A stretch of DNA of 64,000 nt from assembly GCA_013399895.1 (NCBI GenBank), contig VXBA01002873.1, forward strand, positions 1,145,717-1,209,716, read 5' to 3'. Source of the stretch: Serilophus lunatus. Taxonomy: Eukaryota > Chordata > Aves > Passeriformes > Eurylaimidae. Made by a program: the position numbers and the translations under genes. The notes under the pieces are model-generated. The model saw nothing but the letters and a program-made list of their open reading frames with translations. It was not told where the DNA came from and searched no databases. Shown here one piece after another: positions 61,201 through 64,000 of this stretch (position 1 is its first letter; every line of letters begins with the position of its first letter).

Positions 61201-64000
61201 TTATAACAGATGTGTAAGTGGGATGAATTAGCAGGGTTTAATAACAGAGACACAAATCATGCAGACTTCAAGGAGCTTTAATTGATATACTAGAATGTGA
61301 CGGGCATGAATCACTCAGCCATTCAACAGCACTGTAACATATGGTCAGCTCAATATGCTGCATCTTAAATCGGTTGGTGAGTCGTTGGTTGTCCCATATG
61401 GTGGAAGCAATATATTTTTCATGATTTTAAAAAAATACAGTGTATTACATCTATTTTAAAAGGAATATGATTGCAAAATATCCATGTTACTAAGTCTTCC
61501 TTTGTTGTCCATTGCGGATGGGGTATTTTTCTTTTTGGGGAAAGAGCCCAAAATGGATTCTATAAAAAATCTCCTAAAATTCAAAAATATTGTCAGAAGA
61601 CATAAGTATTATTGCTTGACACATTTACTGTTGAAATGACTGATAATGTTGTGAAGTGCAGAAAAAGGGAAGAATATACTAGAAATGTGATGGCAAACTT
61701 GGGGTCCCCTGATTTAATAACTGGTAGCAAAAATGAAGTGGATGACCCATAGTGAGGGATGTAATTTTACCTGCAAGATAAACTCCAGATGAAAAGAAAA
61801 TATATTTTCCATAAGTTTTTGTCCTAAAATCTGCTAATTATTTTATGTTTTAATTTGTATGTATGCATTTTGAATTCATCTTAACAATAATTAAATATTG
61901 TATACTTTTTGTTACTAATACCTTCCTGAACTATTCAGAGTGTCCCATTGAAGTCTTTGGGGGAAGAGTGCACAAATATCTCCCTACAGTATGCTGAGCA
62001 GGAGTCCCTCAAACATATGTAGGCCTGTAAAATTTAGCCACAGTGTAAATATGTTATTCCTGGGACAAGAATCTGGCAGAGTATAGAAAAGCTTTAGCAG
62101 TTGTATTAGTAAACCTGACAGACTTGAGAAAGGAATATTGTATCCTTAGAACCATGGCTGCCAGAATTTAATGTCAACAATTAAAATTTATTTTGATCCT
62201 TACCTAGTGTTTATTACTGTTTGTATACACAACAGACCTTACTAATACAGAGATGCACTATTAGATGGAATTACCATCTGTTCAGAGCGAAATGCTGGCA
62301 TCTGTCTTCGAGCCTAAAACTAAAATGATATTATTTCAAACAAAACAAAATTAACTGCTTTTTACTTACCAACTTCATTTTTGTGTACATGTGTGTGCAT
62401 AAACACATGGGAAAGGCTTATTTGTAGTAACCTGTGTAGCAACATCTATATTTATATATATGACTTCAACATAAGCTGTATGGACCATCTGTCTTTATTG
62501 GTCTTTTCTGTGCCCTCTGCTACACAATGGCATGAAGCAATCATGGGCATTTAAATACTATTTTAGCTTTATAATATATTAAATATGTATTATATAGCAA
62601 GACATTAAAGCTGCATAATTAAAATACACAAAAATGTGACTTTGAATCCGCTAAAATGCAGTGCACTCATTATTTTGACAAATGTGTCTTAACAGAACGT
62701 GACTAAAAAATACTGAATAGGTAAAATTATAGTCAATTCATCTTTCAGAAAGTAGCTCCAGGTACCACAGTGACACCTTTAGGAAAATATATACCGTATC
62801 TTTTAGTCTTGAATATTTTTAATTTCAGCATTTAGTAACCTGCTGGTCTAGTGCTACAGATTTAAGTCCTGTCTGTCTCTGTGCGCAGTTGAGTTTTCTG
62901 TTTGTTTTTAATACTTACATGGCCTATTCTATACAGTTTTCTGCTGTCTTAATGCATAAGAATTCTCAAACATCCATGAGACTGTAGTTGGAATACTAAT
63001 GTCATAGCAAGGATGTTACTTTCTGAAAGGGTATTCTTCTATTCCATATATCACAAAATAATAAATTGTGTCATGCCAGTGTTTAATGCATGTACACAGT
63101 GCATTAACTGTAACTGTAGTACATTTATTTGTGCTAGAGGAGACTTGAAAATGATTAAAAAATCAATACTTCCCTGTCAGAGAAGCAAGTGTTACGATGC
63201 ATTTAAGTAGTTAATTGCATAAGCCCCATAAAAGCTTCAGGTTTGGGTATCAGAGATGCCATAATTATCGTCCAAGTAACTGCCGTTTATTAATACTAGA
63301 CTTTAAAGGCAGATATAGTTATTGTCATGAGTGCCAGTCAGCTGTATGCATTTTAAAAATAATGAATTTTAGCTTTTCTGTTTTCCCATCAATAATCTGA
63401 AATGGAGGCCTCAACCTCATCGGTTTGTGTTTAAAATGCTGACGTATGCTAGTTCCCTCAAAGGTGAAGTTTTGATTGTTAAGCCATGTTTTCTATTTAA
63501 ACTTGTGCATTAATACCACAATTCATTAGTGCTATGCCCTACTTAAGCAGGAAAGCTTATGACCTCATGCTGCATTACTTCAATTTTGACATTGTAAATT
63601 TCTACCATCGCGTGAGATACTAATTAGATTGTGAAGTCATAAATGATACCTAAGCAGGAATTTACAGCACATAGTGCCATTGGCAGTTTCCCAGTTCCCT
63701 CACTCCCTGCTTAAGCCAAGAAGAGTATTTATCAAGTTATGGGGTGTGGGGTACAAAGAAAAAGAAAGTAATATACTGCCAGCAAATAGGAAAAATGAAA
63801 AATATGTTAATGATCTTGGAAATGAGCGAATGTTTAAGAGGTTGTTATTAATTCATTTTAAATGAAGCAATTTCTCCTTCTCTAAAGAACTCATGCTATG
63901 TACAATGTTAGGCTGTGAAGTAATATGTCAGATTTTGAAGGCCCATATTTTAATTCAGGTTTTATTGTTCTTGAAAGGCGTTTATTGCTCTTTACTGTGT
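55229..64000 (+). other. USH2A: Intron 20 (5' part, continues beyond the window)
   Basis: 8772 nt after the donor GTAAGG. I looked for the next usherin exon (end of an FN3 module, with a PPxELNGPSP-type turn and Cys-Lys-Phe-Pro near its end in human) in the three + frames and saw none, so exon 21 lies beyond 64000. A T/G-rich tract at about 57149-57205 is the clearest simple sequence. Two blocks, about 60520-60760 and 63400-63720, have the balanced composition typical of conserved non-coding elements. No mobile element is recognised. Confidence 0.8.
57149..57205. repeat. T/G-rich low-complexity tract
   Basis: About 57 nt almost entirely of T and G on the + strand, with runs of six to twelve T. 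The open frames across it on both strands (60-69 codons) are low-complexity readings and not genes. Confidence 0.85.

Noticed and set aside
1..64000. CRISPR array, operons, tRNA or rRNA genes, or a new defence or mobile system
   Set aside because: I saw no regularly spaced repeats, tRNA-like folds, bacterial gene signals or clustered unknown genes. The window is the inside of one vertebrate gene.

Overview
The window is vertebrate genomic DNA, almost certainly from a bird. It holds one gene on the + strand: an internal part of USH2A, which encodes usherin, the very large extracellular/membrane protein altered in Usher syndrome type 2A and in retinitis pigmentosa. I recognise 16 consecutive coding exons. 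By protein similarity and by exon length and phase they correspond to human exons 5 to 20. The avian assignment rests on several CR1 LINE fragments, including one that ends in the typical tandem 8-bp 3' tail, and on introns that are short for this gene (about 0.8 to 9.7 kb, against a human gene of about 800 kb). The species cannot be fixed from the sequence.

Layout. 1-253 is the end of intron 4. Exon 5 (254-317) closes the N-terminal laminin-G-like region. Exons 6-8 (2643-7563) encode the laminin N-terminal (domain VI) module. Exons 9-15 (8838-40143) encode ten laminin-type EGF-like (LE) repeats; the 642-bp exon 13 carries about four of them. Exons 16-20 (44222-55228) encode the first four fibronectin type III domains. 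From 55229 to the end is intron 20; no exon 21 was found. The 16 exons total 3603 nt, an open frame of 1201 codons without a stop, and every intron has GT-AG ends. Fourteen exons have exactly the human length; exon 18 is one codon longer and exon 19 four codons shorter.

The rest, more than 90% of the window, is AT-rich intron. In it I see CR1 fragments in both orientations, a probable old antisense LTR-type insertion in intron 18, a degenerate tandem array in intron 16, simple repeats, and a 108-bp direct repeat whose two copies flank exon 19 and differ only by transitions. Two blocks of intron 20 look like candidate conserved non-coding elements, but only a comparison between species could show that.

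I found no second gene, RNA gene, promoter, CRISPR array or undescribed biological system. The small open frames outside the exons are best read as chance, as shadows of exons, or as pieces of CR1. Human exon coordinates and residue numbers are recalled knowledge of USH2A, not the result of a search.
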